A stretch of DNA of 35,495 bases from Bradyrhizobium pachyrhizi. GTDB lineage: Bacteria > Pseudomonadota > Alphaproteobacteria > Rhizobiales > Xanthobacteraceae. Where the stretch lies: NCBI RefSeq assembly GCF_001189245.1, contig NZ_LFIQ01000119.1, forward strand, positions 1 to 35,495. The letters run 5' to 3'. Positions 1 to 8,759 of this stretch are shown here, one piece after another; within the stretch, counting starts at the first letter, position 1; each line of letters starts with the position of its first letter. The notes below the pieces were generated by a model. The model did not search any database. It was not told the origin of the DNA and worked only from the letters and a program-made list of their open reading frames with translations. Position numbers and translations under genes: made by a program.

Positions 1-1
1 C

Positions 2-142
2 AGACAAGACGGCGCCCGTCGGATGCGTACGACCGAGATCAGGGATGAGGCCCAGTACCGCGAGGTGATCGAAGCGATCCGAAAGATCGCTGGCACCGTG
101 AGTCTAGCCAAGTGGGAATTGCTGAACTATGAGCGCAGATGA
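2..142 (+). CDS. C-terminal fragment of unknown protein (partial at window start)
   Basis: An open frame enters from the left edge and ends at TGA 140-142, giving 46 residues that finish with KWELLNYERR. The end is mostly helical and charged. An internal ATG at 23 could start a 39-residue protein, but no ribosome binding site precedes it, so this is more likely the tail of a longer gene. It converges on the Abi_C gene with a gap of about 24 bases. I do not recognise the family. Confidence 0.4.
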   Translation, partial: RQDGARRMRTTEIRDEAQYREVIEAIRKIAGTVSLAKWELLNYERR

Positions 143-166
143 GGGCCGGAACAACGCCAGCGAACG

Positions 167-946
167 CTAAGTTGCTGTCTTGGCAGCGCGTTCTTGGTGA
201 GTTTCGACCAGGAACGTTGCGATAGCACCAGCGGTATTGACGGCCAGGCTGGCATGTCGAGGCGAAGGCCTCACCGGTTTGCCGCCTCGCCCGTGTGAGT
301 CGCTCAAGCGATTGCGGAGGGTACCCAACCCGTTCACGAGATGCATCGCGCCGCCGAGTATGGCTTTGATGGGCTCCTCGGTGTGCTGGTCTGGCGCAAG
401 GTTGAGCTTCTTGGCGGTTGTCGAATAAAGTTTCGGTAGGTCGTCCTTCTCCGCATAGGTCTCGCCTAGGTCGTCGAGAATGCGCTTGCAGACGGTTTCC
501 AGAAGCGTCCTTGCGACGGTGATCGCTCCTTCCGGGTCGGTGTGGCGCCGAGCGAGTGCCTTCGTCCAAACCGCGTGGACACCGTCCGCATCGAATGTTT
601 CAAGTGCATCCGACACTACGATGTCGCCCGGTGCGCGGTTGCGTCCCTCAAGGTGGTCGAAAAGAGGTGTGAAAGCCGCACGGATAATCGTTCTGCGCTC
701 CGCATAAGTGCCAGCTTCGTATTTGATGAACTGCCAGAACGCATCGACCGTTCGACAGGTTCTCACGAACGACGGAAGAAGTGGGCTAAGCTCAGGGGTG
801 TCCATGAACTGCCTCCGGAGATATCCATAATGCGGGCCACTCGCCGTGCCTCCGGTCGCTACGGAGATCAGCATGTTTTCGAGCATAAGCGCTTGCTCGA
901 TCGGGTCCGCGGGTATGTCATCCAACGTCATGGCGGTAAATATCAC
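167..946 (-). CDS. Abi_C-type abortive infection protein
   Basis: A 259-residue protein. Residues about 130-255 match my knowledge of the abortive infection C-terminal domain (Abi_C): the RRHTDPEGAIT segment near 133-143, LPKLY near 170-174, HTEEPIKAILGG near 188-199, then RNRLSDSHG at 211-219. That last segment is an Rx6H arrangement (R211, H218), consistent with a HEPN-type ribonuclease site. The N-terminal half is unfamiliar. The annotated start is GTG at 946; an in-frame ATG at 931 is the alternative and neither has a well-spaced ribosome binding site. It is the last gene of a same-strand run and follows the AbiGi-like gene by 15 bases, so co-transcription is likely. Phage-triggered RNA cleavage is an inference from the family. 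Confidence 0.7.
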   Translation of the reverse strand: MIFTAMTLDDIPADPIEQALMLENMLISVATGGTASGPHYGYLRRQFMDTPELSPLLPSFVRTCRTVDAFWQFIKYEAGTYAERRTIIRAAFTPLFDHLEGRNRAPGDIVVSDALETFDADGVHAVWTKALARRHTDPEGAITVARTLLETVCKRILDDLGETYAEKDDLPKLYSTTAKKLNLAPDQHTEEPIKAILGGAMHLVNGLGTLRNRLSDSHGRGGKPVRPSPRHASLAVNTAGAIATFLVETHQERAAKTAT

Positions 947-961
947 ACCTCGAAGAGAAGC

Positions 962-2254
962 TCAGTCCCACATAGTGCGCACGTCGAATTCAACTCCCGG
1001 GAAGCGCTCTTTCATGACCTGGCTGGCCGCTGTAACGCCCGCCTCTGCTACGGAAAGTGCCTGATCTTTGCTCCGCCCGTGCCTTCCGAAATCGGACACA
1101 CGATACCCAATGCCGCCGATCACTGTGGTCTCGCCCAAAGCAATCAGCGCTGAAACCACGGGCGATTGCGAATCGCAAATGACGAGGTCGGCCCAGCCGC
1201 ATGCATCTGCTACGAACTTGCCGCCATCTACGTATCGAGCTGTGAGAAGAAAGCTTTCGACCGCGGCCTCTGCGGCAATGTGGGCCTCCGCCAACGCCGA
1301 TTTGACAGCAGCGATAAGTTCAGGCGTTGCCTCGGGCTGATCAAATGACTTGAGGGAATTGGAAGGCAGATCCTCGAGCCGGAGGTTCGTGGGATCTGCG
1401 GTCGAGGGTATTGCAGCGAGCTGCTCCAGAGACAGAATACGGGTACCAAGCAGGGCTTTGTGTCTGTATTCGTGACCACAGTTGTGAGCGCCCGCATCGT
1501 GATATTGCTTGAGGAGTTCAAGAACGCGATGCGCTTCGCGATCAGAAGGTACAACGATCATAATCTGAGTGAACTTTACCGGCTCTCCCTTAAGCCAGAC
1601 AGGAAGGCCAGGACATGAACACGCGTCGTCACTGTCGGCCCAACGCCATTCTCGTTCATGGGACCAGTCAATCGGCCGCTTTGGATCAAGATTCATCGCG
1701 ACGTAGCGATACTGCTCCTGCTCAGCGATGCCGCAGGACGGATCAAGCTTTCTCGGCCACGAGTAATGCGGTGGGAGTCGAAGGGGTTTGGATATCTCGT
1801 TATGGGGGCCACTCAGACCATAGATGACCGGTCTGCCGCCCGCTGCGAAGAATTCCTGTTTCAGCAAACCGATCGCATAGGCCCCGACGTATTCCCTCGA
1901 TCGCTGTTTTGCGTATTCGATCAGTCCGTAGAGTGGCATTTCAGTGAAACAGCACGCTGATCGCGGTCCATATATTGTGGGACGATCATTCCGAAACGAC
2001 CATCCCGACCGAATATGCCCGTCGGATATGATTTTGAGGAGGACCGAGAATGCTTCGGCGTCCGGCTCAAGGCAGTAGTCGTCATCGGCCCATTCCCATT
2101 GCTCAAAGCGAGAACGGGATGCGTGATCTTCGTGAAAGGGAAAGAATGGGGTATCCTCTCCCTCGTTTATATTGTACGCAGGGTCGTTTGCAGTATTTCT
2201 GTCGTGAACGAAGTGCATGACCCAACTGGTCATGTCCTTTCTGCTTCCAATCAT
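962..2254 (-). CDS. AbiGi-like abortive phage resistance protein with extra C-terminal domain
   Basis: A 430-residue protein. The N-terminal ~270 residues have features I associate with the AbiGi (PF10899-type) family: a CCFTEMPLYGLIEYAKQR block near 100-118, then YAIGLLKQEFF and GGRPVIYGLS, and a later HEREWRW segment near 200. AbiGi is described as the antitoxin partner of a lactococcal abortive infection pair. The C-terminal ~130 residues form a separate alpha/beta-looking domain (FVADACGWADLVICDSQS, then GETTVIGGIGYRVSDFG) that I do not recognise. Start ATG 2254 has GGGGA upstream; a second ATG (2233) is possible. It lies between the AbiU2-like and Abi_C genes on the same strand and has the spacing of an operon member. 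Confidence 0.5.
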   Translation of the reverse strand: MIGSRKDMTSWVMHFVHDRNTANDPAYNINEGEDTPFFPFHEDHASRSRFEQWEWADDDYCLEPDAEAFSVLLKIISDGHIRSGWSFRNDRPTIYGPRSACCFTEMPLYGLIEYAKQRSREYVGAYAIGLLKQEFFAAGGRPVIYGLSGPHNEISKPLRLPPHYSWPRKLDPSCGIAEQEQYRYVAMNLDPKRPIDWSHEREWRWADSDDACSCPGLPVWLKGEPVKFTQIMIVVPSDREAHRVLELLKQYHDAGAHNCGHEYRHKALLGTRILSLEQLAAIPSTADPTNLRLEDLPSNSLKSFDQPEATPELIAAVKSALAEAHIAAEAAVESFLLTARYVDGGKFVADACGWADLVICDSQSPVVSALIALGETTVIGGIGYRVSDFGRHGRSKDQALSVAEAGVTAASQVMKERFPGVEFDVRTMWD

Positions 2255-2341
2255 TTCAATCCCCTAGGCGCTGTTGCGCGACCTGGTGCATAGCGCCAAG
2301 CCCCCAACGAAATGAGTGCGGTGAATCGGTTCGCATCAGGC

Positions 2342-3127
2342 TCATGTCGCGGCTGTATTCTTTGACGTTGGCTTTGACCGATCCTCAATCTGGAATTTGC
2401 AGCCGTTCCAAAGCTCCTCGGCGCATTTCTTGTCGATCTTCCGCGACTCATCGAACGACACGCTTATCCCGTTCACCCACGAGTATAGCAACTGGATGAT
2501 CGCCAGCGATCCATCGAGGATAGGCTTCTCGTCGCCGACCTTCATCGGCGCAATGATGTCGCCGCTCCGTTCCGCATTGGATTGTGTCAAGTAATGGGCA
2601 ATGTGCTTGTCACGCAAATTCTTGATGGACTTGAGCCCCTCGGATGACTTGATCTTGCGGGCGGCAGCTATCGCGCCGCGCAGCCCTTGAGCGGCATTGG
2701 TCGCATGTTCCTCGCCGCGCTCTCGGTTGGCTTCCTTCAGCAGCTCAAGCGTCGCCTCATCAATTTTCTTACCATCGGTTGGCTCGGGTAAACTGATGTA
2801 TTGGGCGCGCGCATTCTCAGCCAACGCTGCGATGACCTTGTCGTCATCAATTAGCTCCACGACGGTCATGATCGCTTCTTTGTCAATGTAAGCTTGATCC
2901 CAGAGCGCGCATAGCCTCACCATCTCGATCTGATGCATGGCTTCCCGGAAGACATTGAAAGCGTTCGCAGCATAGGACCGCGGAATTTGCTTCGACAGCT
3001 GATCCGAATAGACAACGATCGCGTTGTTTTCCCGGATGTCGAGCAGGTAATGTGCGTGATCGACCAAGCGCTCGGTCAGCCGCTTGGCCTCGGCGATACG
3101 CTTATTGACGTCCCAAGTGTCGTACAC
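2342..3127 (-). CDS. AbiU2-like HEPN-domain protein
   Basis: A 261-residue, almost entirely helical protein. The motif LRDKHIAH at 171-178 (R172, H175, H178) is the Rx4-6H signature of HEPN nucleases, and its form RDKHxAH is the one I know from AbiU2-type proteins. The GTG start at 3127 is preceded by GGGAGG at proper spacing, which fixes it. It belongs to a minus-strand run of four genes divergent from the Gabija-like pair. AbiU2 homologues act in abortive infection; RNA cleavage here is inferred. The C-terminal tail is polar and rich in K, S and T. Confidence 0.6.
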   Translation of the reverse strand: MYDTWDVNKRIAEAKRLTERLVDHAHYLLDIRENNAIVVYSDQLSKQIPRSYAANAFNVFREAMHQIEMVRLCALWDQAYIDKEAIMTVVELIDDDKVIAALAENARAQYISLPEPTDGKKIDEATLELLKEANRERGEEHATNAAQGLRGAIAAARKIKSSEGLKSIKNLRDKHIAHYLTQSNAERSGDIIAPMKVGDEKPILDGSLAIIQLLYSWVNGISVSFDESRKIDKKCAEELWNGCKFQIEDRSKPTSKNTAAT

Positions 3128-3234
3128 CTGCCGACCTCCCTACAAGATTTGTTAGTAACGACGACCTTAGCCGCCCTGATACCAACCCCAGTACTTTGAG
3201 TCGCGCCTTACGACGCTATTGCTGTGACGGTTGG

Positions 3235-3717
3235 TCAGGCCTTATCCACCTGCGGGCTGCTTAGCCTCTCGACCATCTCTCTGATCGGGAGAACGTTCTC
3301 AAAAAACCTTTCAAACGCCTCATAGAGCGCCTTGCCCCAGTGCTCGCTGTCCTTGGCATCAAGAAACTCGATCAAGCGCTTATCAAAGGGATCTTCCTGG
3401 TAGTGGAAGACCGCATTGCGAAATCGACGAAGACGAGCTTCGTAGTCGTTTGCACCAAGCAGCGCATCTATGGCTTCATCTTTCAATCCAAGCTCGCGAT
3501 ATCCCTTGATCACGACATAGAACAGCCCGTAGAAGACTGCCATCGTCTGCACTTGGGACCATTTCTGGGCTTGCGCGACCAACTGCGGCGGCATGCCTTC
3601 CGGAGCTTTGATTTCCAGGTGCATGCGCTCTTTCACCGCGTCGGCAGTGATCCAGTGCTTGTGAAGGGAAGCTATCGGCAGGCGCACTGCCTTCCGATCG
3701 TCGTCGTTGGTCTGCAT
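3235..3717 (-). CDS. Small HEPN-like protein
   Basis: A 160-residue helical protein from ATG 3717; an in-frame TTG at 3765 would add 16 residues. The segment RRFRNAVFHYQ contains R100 and H105, a canonical Rx4H HEPN motif preceded by a hydrophobic helix (AVFYGLFYVVIKGYREL). It is the first gene of the minus-strand run and starts about 100 bases from the divergent gajA-like start, so a shared intergenic regulator is plausible. I cannot assign a named family. HEPN RNase activity is inferred from the motif alone. Confidence 0.55.
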   Translation of the reverse strand: MQTNDDDRKAVRLPIASLHKHWITADAVKERMHLEIKAPEGMPPQLVAQAQKWSQVQTMAVFYGLFYVVIKGYRELGLKDEAIDALLGANDYEARLRRFRNAVFHYQEDPFDKRLIEFLDAKDSEHWGKALYEAFERFFENVLPIREMVERLSSPQVDKA

Positions 3718-3822
3718 GTGATGGACACTCTTGAGGATGTTCTGGCGCGAGCTATTAAGCTCCAACGGCTACCACCAGTTGCGTCGCCATGGTAGCCTCT
3801 TCGCGGCAGGGGGAGGTACGGC

Positions 3823-5589
3823 TTGCGAATCGTCCACGTCGAGGTAGTCAATTTCAGAGGAATCAAGCAGCTCTCGTGGCATCCGGCACCTGGCACCAAT
3901 TGCTTGGTGGGTCCGGGCGATTCGGGGAAGACGACTGTTCTCGATGCCATCGAGCTGGCGTTTGCTCCGCGCAACAGCGTCACCTTCGACGACACCGATT
4001 TCTACGCCGTGGACCCGAAAGCCAACCCGATCGCCATCACGGTCACTATCGGCGGTCTACCCACTGAATTCCTGAAGGAGGATCGCTACGGCCATTACCT
4101 CAGAGGGTGGGATGAGGCCGGTAAGACGCTGGAAGATGAGCCGGATGAGGAACAGTCGGGGCTCGAACATGTGCTTTCGTTAAGGCTCACCGTCGACCAC
4201 AGCCTCGAGGCCGAGTGGACACTGTTCAACGAACGGGTCAGGCAGGGCCAGTTGAGCACCAGGGCGCTGGCCTTCCAGGATCGCCAGGACATCGCGCCAA
4301 GCCGGCTCGGGCCTTATGCAGACCGGCATCTGGGCTGGGGGCGGCAGTCGGTGCTCAACCGGATAACCAAGGGTCCGGCGGCATCCCGCGGGCTGATGGC
4401 GGAAGCGGGACGTGTCGCGCGCCAGGAATTCTCGAAAGACTCGCAAACGCTATTCGCTGACACGATAAAGGAGGCAAAGCTGGCCGCCCAGCGGCTCGGC
4501 GTGCCGGTGGGTGACCGGCTTCACGCGATGCTCGACGTCCAGGCCATGGGGCTGTCCGGTGGCGGTATCTCCCTGCATGATGGCGACCTGCCGCTGCGAC
4601 GGCTGGGCGTGGGTTCGTCGCGCCTGTTCACGGCCGCGCTGCAGGACTACGCCAGAGCCAAGGCGTCGGTGGCGCTTATCGACGAGGTCGAACACGGCCT
4701 GGAGCCGCACCGCATATCCAGGCTGCTGCGGGAGTTGAAGAAGGACAAAGCCGAGGGCAAGACCAAAGCCCAGGTGTTCATGACCACGCACTCCCCAGTG
4801 GTCCTCCAAGAACTCAGCGTCGGCGAATTGTATATCGTCCGTCGCCATCCCAAGACGGGCGCAGCAACCATCGTTCCTGCCAACACGCCTTTCCCGGGGC
4901 TGGACGTACAGTCCCAGCCGCGGGCAAACCCGCAGGCCTACCTGGCGCCGGCCATTCTGGTCTGTGAAGGAAAGACCGAGGTTGGGCTGGTCAGAGGTCT
5001 CGACGACTACTGGGTCAGCAAGGAACACCTGCCGTTCTCTACTGCCGGGGTTGTGCCGGTGTCCGGCGGCGGCGTCGACAAGGCGCCGGTGACCGCCGGA
5101 TACTTCCGCGCGCTGGGCTATCGAGTCGGCCTCCTGCTCGATAGCGACTGCGAACCAAAGGACGCCAAGATTCTGGGCGAACTCAGCTCAGCTGGCGTAA
5201 CGATCTTTCGCTGGGCCCCGGGCCACGCGACGGAAGATCACCTGTTCCGGGATCTTCCAACTGACGCGGTAGCCACGCTCATCAAGGCCGCAGCGGCCAT
5301 TCAGGAGAGCGATCAAACGTTTCTCGACCGCCTCTCCAGCAAATATTCCAAAAAGCGGTTTAAATCGGTCGCAGAAGTCCAAAAGGCTGCGGATGATCCC
5401 GAACTTCGCGCTGCCCTCGGCGATCTTACAAAGTCGCGGGGCAAGCCGGGTGAGCGCGGGTGGTTCAAGGACATCAGCCATGCCGAGTGGATCGGACGCA
5501 GGCACGTCGGCCCGCACCTCGACAAGCTGAAGGGCAAGTTTCCTGAGACAATCGCTGAAATTCGGGCTTGGGTAGACCGTGAGCAATGA
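3823..5589 (+). CDS. gajA: Gabija-like GajA: OLD-family ATPase-TOPRIM endonuclease
   Basis: A 588-residue protein with the class 2 OLD layout. An SMC/RecF-type N-terminus (NFRGIKQLSW) leads into Walker A GPGDSGKT (30-37). An LSGGG signature-like segment lies near 242, Walker B VALIDEVEHGLEP near 283-295, and an H-loop TTHSPVV near 320-326. A TOPRIM domain follows, with ILVCEGKTE near 378-386 and LLLDSDCEP near 438-446. GajA of the Gabija antiphage system has this order and nearly this length and nicks DNA when nucleotide is depleted (family knowledge). The start is TTG with GGGGGAGG seven bases upstream. The last 11 bases overlap the helicase gene, so the two are translationally coupled. Confidence 0.75.
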   Translation: MRIVHVEVVNFRGIKQLSWHPAPGTNCLVGPGDSGKTTVLDAIELAFAPRNSVTFDDTDFYAVDPKANPIAITVTIGGLPTEFLKEDRYGHYLRGWDEAGKTLEDEPDEEQSGLEHVLSLRLTVDHSLEAEWTLFNERVRQGQLSTRALAFQDRQDIAPSRLGPYADRHLGWGRQSVLNRITKGPAASRGLMAEAGRVARQEFSKDSQTLFADTIKEAKLAAQRLGVPVGDRLHAMLDVQAMGLSGGGISLHDGDLPLRRLGVGSSRLFTAALQDYARAKASVALIDEVEHGLEPHRISRLLRELKKDKAEGKTKAQVFMTTHSPVVLQELSVGELYIVRRHPKTGAATIVPANTPFPGLDVQSQPRANPQAYLAPAILVCEGKTEVGLVRGLDDYWVSKEHLPFSTAGVVPVSGGGVDKAPVTAGYFRALGYRVGLLLDSDCEPKDAKILGELSSAGVTIFRWAPGHATEDHLFRDLPTDAVATLIKAAAAIQESDQTFLDRLSSKYSKKRFKSVAEVQKAADDPELRAALGDLTKSRGKPGERGWFKDISHAEWIGRRHVGPHLDKLKGKFPETIAEIRAWVDREQ

Positions 5590-7054
5590 GCCCATCGTCG
5601 ACGCGGTTCTGAGTTCGAGGCTCGGGTCCGTAGTTGCGCCCGCCGGCTGCGGCAAGACCGATTGCATTGCCGACGTGGTGAAGGCCGCGGGCGGCCCGGC
5701 CAAATGCCTGGTGCTCACACACACTCTGGCCGGCGTGGATTCACTGCGTCAGCGGTTGAAGGAGAAAGGCGTCAGCCTTCATCGCACGGACCTGGAGACG
5801 ATTGCCGGCTGGTCCTTGAGATTTGCGGCAGCGTTCCCGCGGAGGTCAGGCCTCGAAGCCCGCGAGCCCCGCGGTGAGGAATGGCCGGCTGTATACGCCG
5901 CTGCCACACAGCTTATTCGCGGTGGATTCGTCACCGGGGTTCTGAAAGCGTCTTACCAACGCGTGCTCGTGGACGAATATCAGGATTGCACCGTTGATCA
6001 GCACGCCCTGATCCTCGCGCTGTCGCAGCACCTGCCGACTTGCATATTTGGCGATCCGCTGCAGGCGATATTCGGCTTTCGCAATGAACAGTTTGCAGAT
6101 TGGAAGGCCGTCACCACCGACTTTCCACAAATCGGCGCGCTCAAAGAGCCCTGGCGATGGAAGCGGGTAAAGAACGACAAGCTCGGGTGCTGGCTCATCG
6201 GCATCCGTGACCAGCTGGAGCAGCTAGACCGCGTCGATCTGGCCGCGGCGCCGAGATGCGTGTCACGCATCATTCCGCAGTCGTTGACCAGGCAAGGTCT
6301 GCTCAAGGCGAACCTGTCGGCAGGACGTTCGGTCAAGCTTCGCGGCACCGAGACGCTGATTGTCATCGGCGACAAGGCCAGCGAGCTCATCCGCGGATCA
6401 CTCGCCGCGAAGCTGAAATGCTGCGCAATCGAGCCGGTAGCCTGTCAGACCCTGGCCAGCTTCCTGGGGGATATTGAGACTTGTGCGGCGCGGGATCGGC
6501 TTACTGCGGTCCTTGATCTGGCAGCCGGTGCCATGTCGGGCCTGGCGAGAACCGCCTTCGAGCGCCGGGTGGTCCGCCTGGCGGGGGGATGGAAGCCAAG
6601 GAACAGGCTCACTGAGGCCGAGCGCGCCGCGCTTGATCTCCTCGCATCGAACGAACTCGCGCACGTCCTCAGCCTCCTGGAGTGCCTGCGACGGCAGCCC
6701 GGCGTGGTGGCCTTCCGGAGAGAGCTGTTATCGGCCGTGCAGAATACCCTCAGGCTGGTGGTCCGGGGCGAGCACTCAACTCTAGCCGAAGCCGCCTGGC
6801 ACGTTCAGAACAAGATGCGGCACGCCGGGCGGCGTATGGCGCAGCGGTCTGTCGGGAGCACACTCCTGGTAAAGGGCCTGCAATTCGACCACGCCATCAT
6901 CGTTGCAACAGAGAAGCTGAGCCGCAACGACCTTTACGTGGCGCTCACCCGCGCTTCGCGGACGATCACTATCGTTTCGGCCACGCCAATGTTGGGCATG
7001 AAATCGGCGCCTTTGCAGAATTCGAGCAAGCGGAGGCGCGCGAACCATGAATAA
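5579..7054 (+). CDS. gajB: Gabija-like GajB: UvrD/PcrA-type helicase
   Basis: A 491-residue superfamily 1 helicase-like protein. Visible motifs are Walker A APAGCGKT (20-27), Walker B LVDEYQD (about 129-135), motif III FGDPLQAIFGF (about 157-167), motif V LVKGLQFDHAII near 430 and motif VI LYVALTRASRTI (about 451-462). It is shorter than UvrD or PcrA (over 700 residues) but close to GajB of Gabija. It starts at GTG 5579 inside the end of the OLD gene. The pairing of a class 2 OLD nuclease with a short UvrD-like helicase is the defining architecture of Gabija. An uncharacterised OLD-helicase variant is the only alternative I consider. Confidence 0.75.
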   Translation: MSNEPIVDAVLSSRLGSVVAPAGCGKTDCIADVVKAAGGPAKCLVLTHTLAGVDSLRQRLKEKGVSLHRTDLETIAGWSLRFAAAFPRRSGLEAREPRGEEWPAVYAAATQLIRGGFVTGVLKASYQRVLVDEYQDCTVDQHALILALSQHLPTCIFGDPLQAIFGFRNEQFADWKAVTTDFPQIGALKEPWRWKRVKNDKLGCWLIGIRDQLEQLDRVDLAAAPRCVSRIIPQSLTRQGLLKANLSAGRSVKLRGTETLIVIGDKASELIRGSLAAKLKCCAIEPVACQTLASFLGDIETCAARDRLTAVLDLAAGAMSGLARTAFERRVVRLAGGWKPRNRLTEAERAALDLLASNELAHVLSLLECLRRQPGVVAFRRELLSAVQNTLRLVVRGEHSTLAEAAWHVQNKMRHAGRRMAQRSVGSTLLVKGLQFDHAIIVATEKLSRNDLYVALTRASRTITIVSATPMLGMKSAPLQNSSKRRRANHE

Positions 7055-7101
7055 TCATGCCAGCAACCACTTTCTGCTGACCTGCTAGCATAGGCACTCG
7101 G

Positions 7102-8100
7102 ATGCTCTTGTTCCTCGCCTCCGTCATCGAACAGCTCGACCTCGCGCTGGAGCAAATCTCCAAGGGGGACGTCCACTACGCCCGCTTTGGCATCATGCTT
7201 ACGGACAACGCCGTCGAGTTGATCCTTCATCAAATTGCGAAGGATAAAGCTTCAGATCTCAAAATGTACGCGTGGCAGAAAGAGACGTACGAGCATCAAG
7301 CGGTATTGGATAACGCATTGGGCCGTAATTTTGATGCGAAAATAAGATTCGCGAAGATCGCGGGCAGCCTATCGGATGAGACCGCTCAGACCATCACGAT
7401 CATGCACGGCTATCGAAATGAGGTCTACCATGTAGGCCTCAAGCATGAATCACTACTGCCGGCGCTCGCACCGTTCTATTTCGATGTCGCATGTGGCTAC
7501 CTGAGCTCATACAGGCCAAAAGGCTTGGGTTGGAGTTCAAACCAGAAATTGCCGGAGCGATCAAAGAAGTATTTCAAGGAGGACCCCTTCTTCACGGTGG
7601 GGTTCGATGACTTCTCAAACGGTTGTAAGGCGCTCCGTCAAGCATGCAATCACGATCCACGTCACACGATTGCTTCTCTCGCCGATGAAATGGACGACGT
7701 TATAAAACAGCAAGACGTCGGAATCCGCATCATAGCGGAGGGCGTTTACGAAGGACAGCAGACAACACGCGACCTTGCCGTTCTCGATACTCAGGCCTGG
7801 CGCCTGGCCTTCTCGAAAGAAGGCAAAGAGTTCGCTGCGCAAAGAGGTTGGAGTGGCAACTTGCTCCAATTTATCGCGTGGCTCCGATCCAACTACCCTC
7901 ACAAGTTTCGATCCGACCCGATCGCATCATGGAAAGCACAAGCAAGGCGTTTGCGTGCTGGCAAGAACCCACACGCTGCATTGTCAACATATCAATCCTT
8001 TATGGCGTCGACATCGGACCTTCGCGAGGCAATCGACGAGTCCGCGGCGGCGGCTGAACGGGAAATTGACGCTCTGATCGATCGAGCACGAGGCAAATGA
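7102..8100 (+). CDS. HEPN-like protein downstream of gajB
   Basis: A 332-residue protein starting 47 bases after the helicase on the same strand. The N-terminal ~150 residues are helical and contain MHGYRNEVYH, with R105 and H110 forming an Rx4H HEPN motif. The remaining ~180 residues are unfamiliar and contain GWSGNLLQFIAWLRSNYP and a helical, acidic C-terminus. It ends immediately against the convergent hepT stop. Because it follows gajB so closely it could be co-transcribed and work with the Gabija-like pair, or be an independent toxin. Translation initiation is weakly marked, with no strong Shine-Dalgarno. Confidence 0.55.
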   Translation: MLLFLASVIEQLDLALEQISKGDVHYARFGIMLTDNAVELILHQIAKDKASDLKMYAWQKETYEHQAVLDNALGRNFDAKIRFAKIAGSLSDETAQTITIMHGYRNEVYHVGLKHESLLPALAPFYFDVACGYLSSYRPKGLGWSSNQKLPERSKKYFKEDPFFTVGFDDFSNGCKALRQACNHDPRHTIASLADEMDDVIKQQDVGIRIIAEGVYEGQQTTRDLAVLDTQAWRLAFSKEGKEFAAQRGWSGNLLQFIAWLRSNYPHKFRSDPIASWKAQARRLRAGKNPHAALSTYQSFMASTSDLREAIDESAAAAEREIDALIDRARGK

Positions 8101-8463
8101 TCAAGCCGGCTCGGGCTCGCGTAATCCTGCCGCGAGCCTACGCGCAGCTCCTAATAAGGTTGGCAAGTTATCCTGCGTGATACTCCAGATCAGCTCGGGA
8201 TCGACGTCGCGATATTCATGGCGCAGGAAGTTGCCCAGGGTCTCGATTTTGCGCCAAGCGATGCCGGCTGCGGCTTCTTTCACCTCGGCAGGCAAGGTCT
8301 TGGCGGCCTCCGATATGATGAGTAGCCCATGCTCGACGGCGCGCCGGAGCAACCAGGAATCTCGAAAGTCTTCGTACGGGCATCCCTCCAGGGCACCTTC
8401 AATAGCCTCGATCTCCGCGATGATGTGCTGGAGTCGCACGGCCGGGGTCTTAGTGGATGCCAT
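8101..8463 (-). CDS. hepT: HepT-like toxin (HEPN, DUF86 family)
   Basis: A 120-residue helical protein of the HepT family. Near the end is LGNFLRHEYRDVDPELIW (76-93), which aligns by eye with the catalytic segment of HepT (RN-x-L-x-H-x-Y). Here the usual Arg is Gly77, leaving N78, R81, H82 and Y84. The family includes a recognisable subgroup with this GNxLRHxY form, so the protein may still be functional in a different way. Its ATG overlaps the antitoxin stop by one base (TGATG). HepT is the toxin of MntA/HepT pairs, where MntA AMPylates the HepT tyrosine (family knowledge). Confidence 0.8.
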   Translation of the reverse strand: MASTKTPAVRLQHIIAEIEAIEGALEGCPYEDFRDSWLLRRAVEHGLLIISEAAKTLPAEVKEAAAGIAWRKIETLGNFLRHEYRDVDPELIWSITQDNLPTLLGAARRLAAGLREPEPA

Positions 8464-8759
8464 CAGAAAACGCGGATAGCCTCGCGCTCGACATGTGCCC
8501 GGATGAACTTAGACAGTCCGGTCCGCGTTCCGTAGTCGACGTTGATTGGTAGTGCGGCCTGCAGGACATCGTAGGCGCCGACGAAAGCATCGAGGTCCAG
8601 CTCGCTGCCGGGCGCCCTATCGACGAACACGTCGACGTCAGAGTCTGGCCCCGCTTCATTTCTGGCATAGGACCCGAACAGATAGAGCCCGGCTACGCCA
8701 AAGGCCCGCAATTCCGGCTCTACGGACTTCAAACGTGAAATGACTTCAGCTGTCTGCAT
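8463..8759 (-). CDS. mntA: MntA-like nucleotidyltransferase antitoxin
   Basis: A 98-residue minimal nucleotidyltransferase. LFGSYARNEAGPDSDVDVFV places GS at 29-30 and the metal-binding aspartates at 41 and 43, the GSx10DxD signature of MNT antitoxins. It sits directly upstream of hepT and is coupled to it by a TGATG overlap, the standard antitoxin-first order. The role inferred from the family is AMPylation of HepT at its conserved tyrosine. The two genes form an independent unit that converges on the Gabija-side HEPN gene. Confidence 0.85.
   Translation of the reverse strand: MQTAEVISRLKSVEPELRAFGVAGLYLFGSYARNEAGPDSDVDVFVDRAPGSELDLDAFVGAYDVLQAALPINVDYGTRTGLSKFIRAHVEREAIRVF

Noticed and set aside
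39..569. 176-residue minus-strand frame
   Set aside because: It lies across the Abi_C gene in another frame, with an Arg/Ser/His-rich shadow composition and no ribosome binding site.
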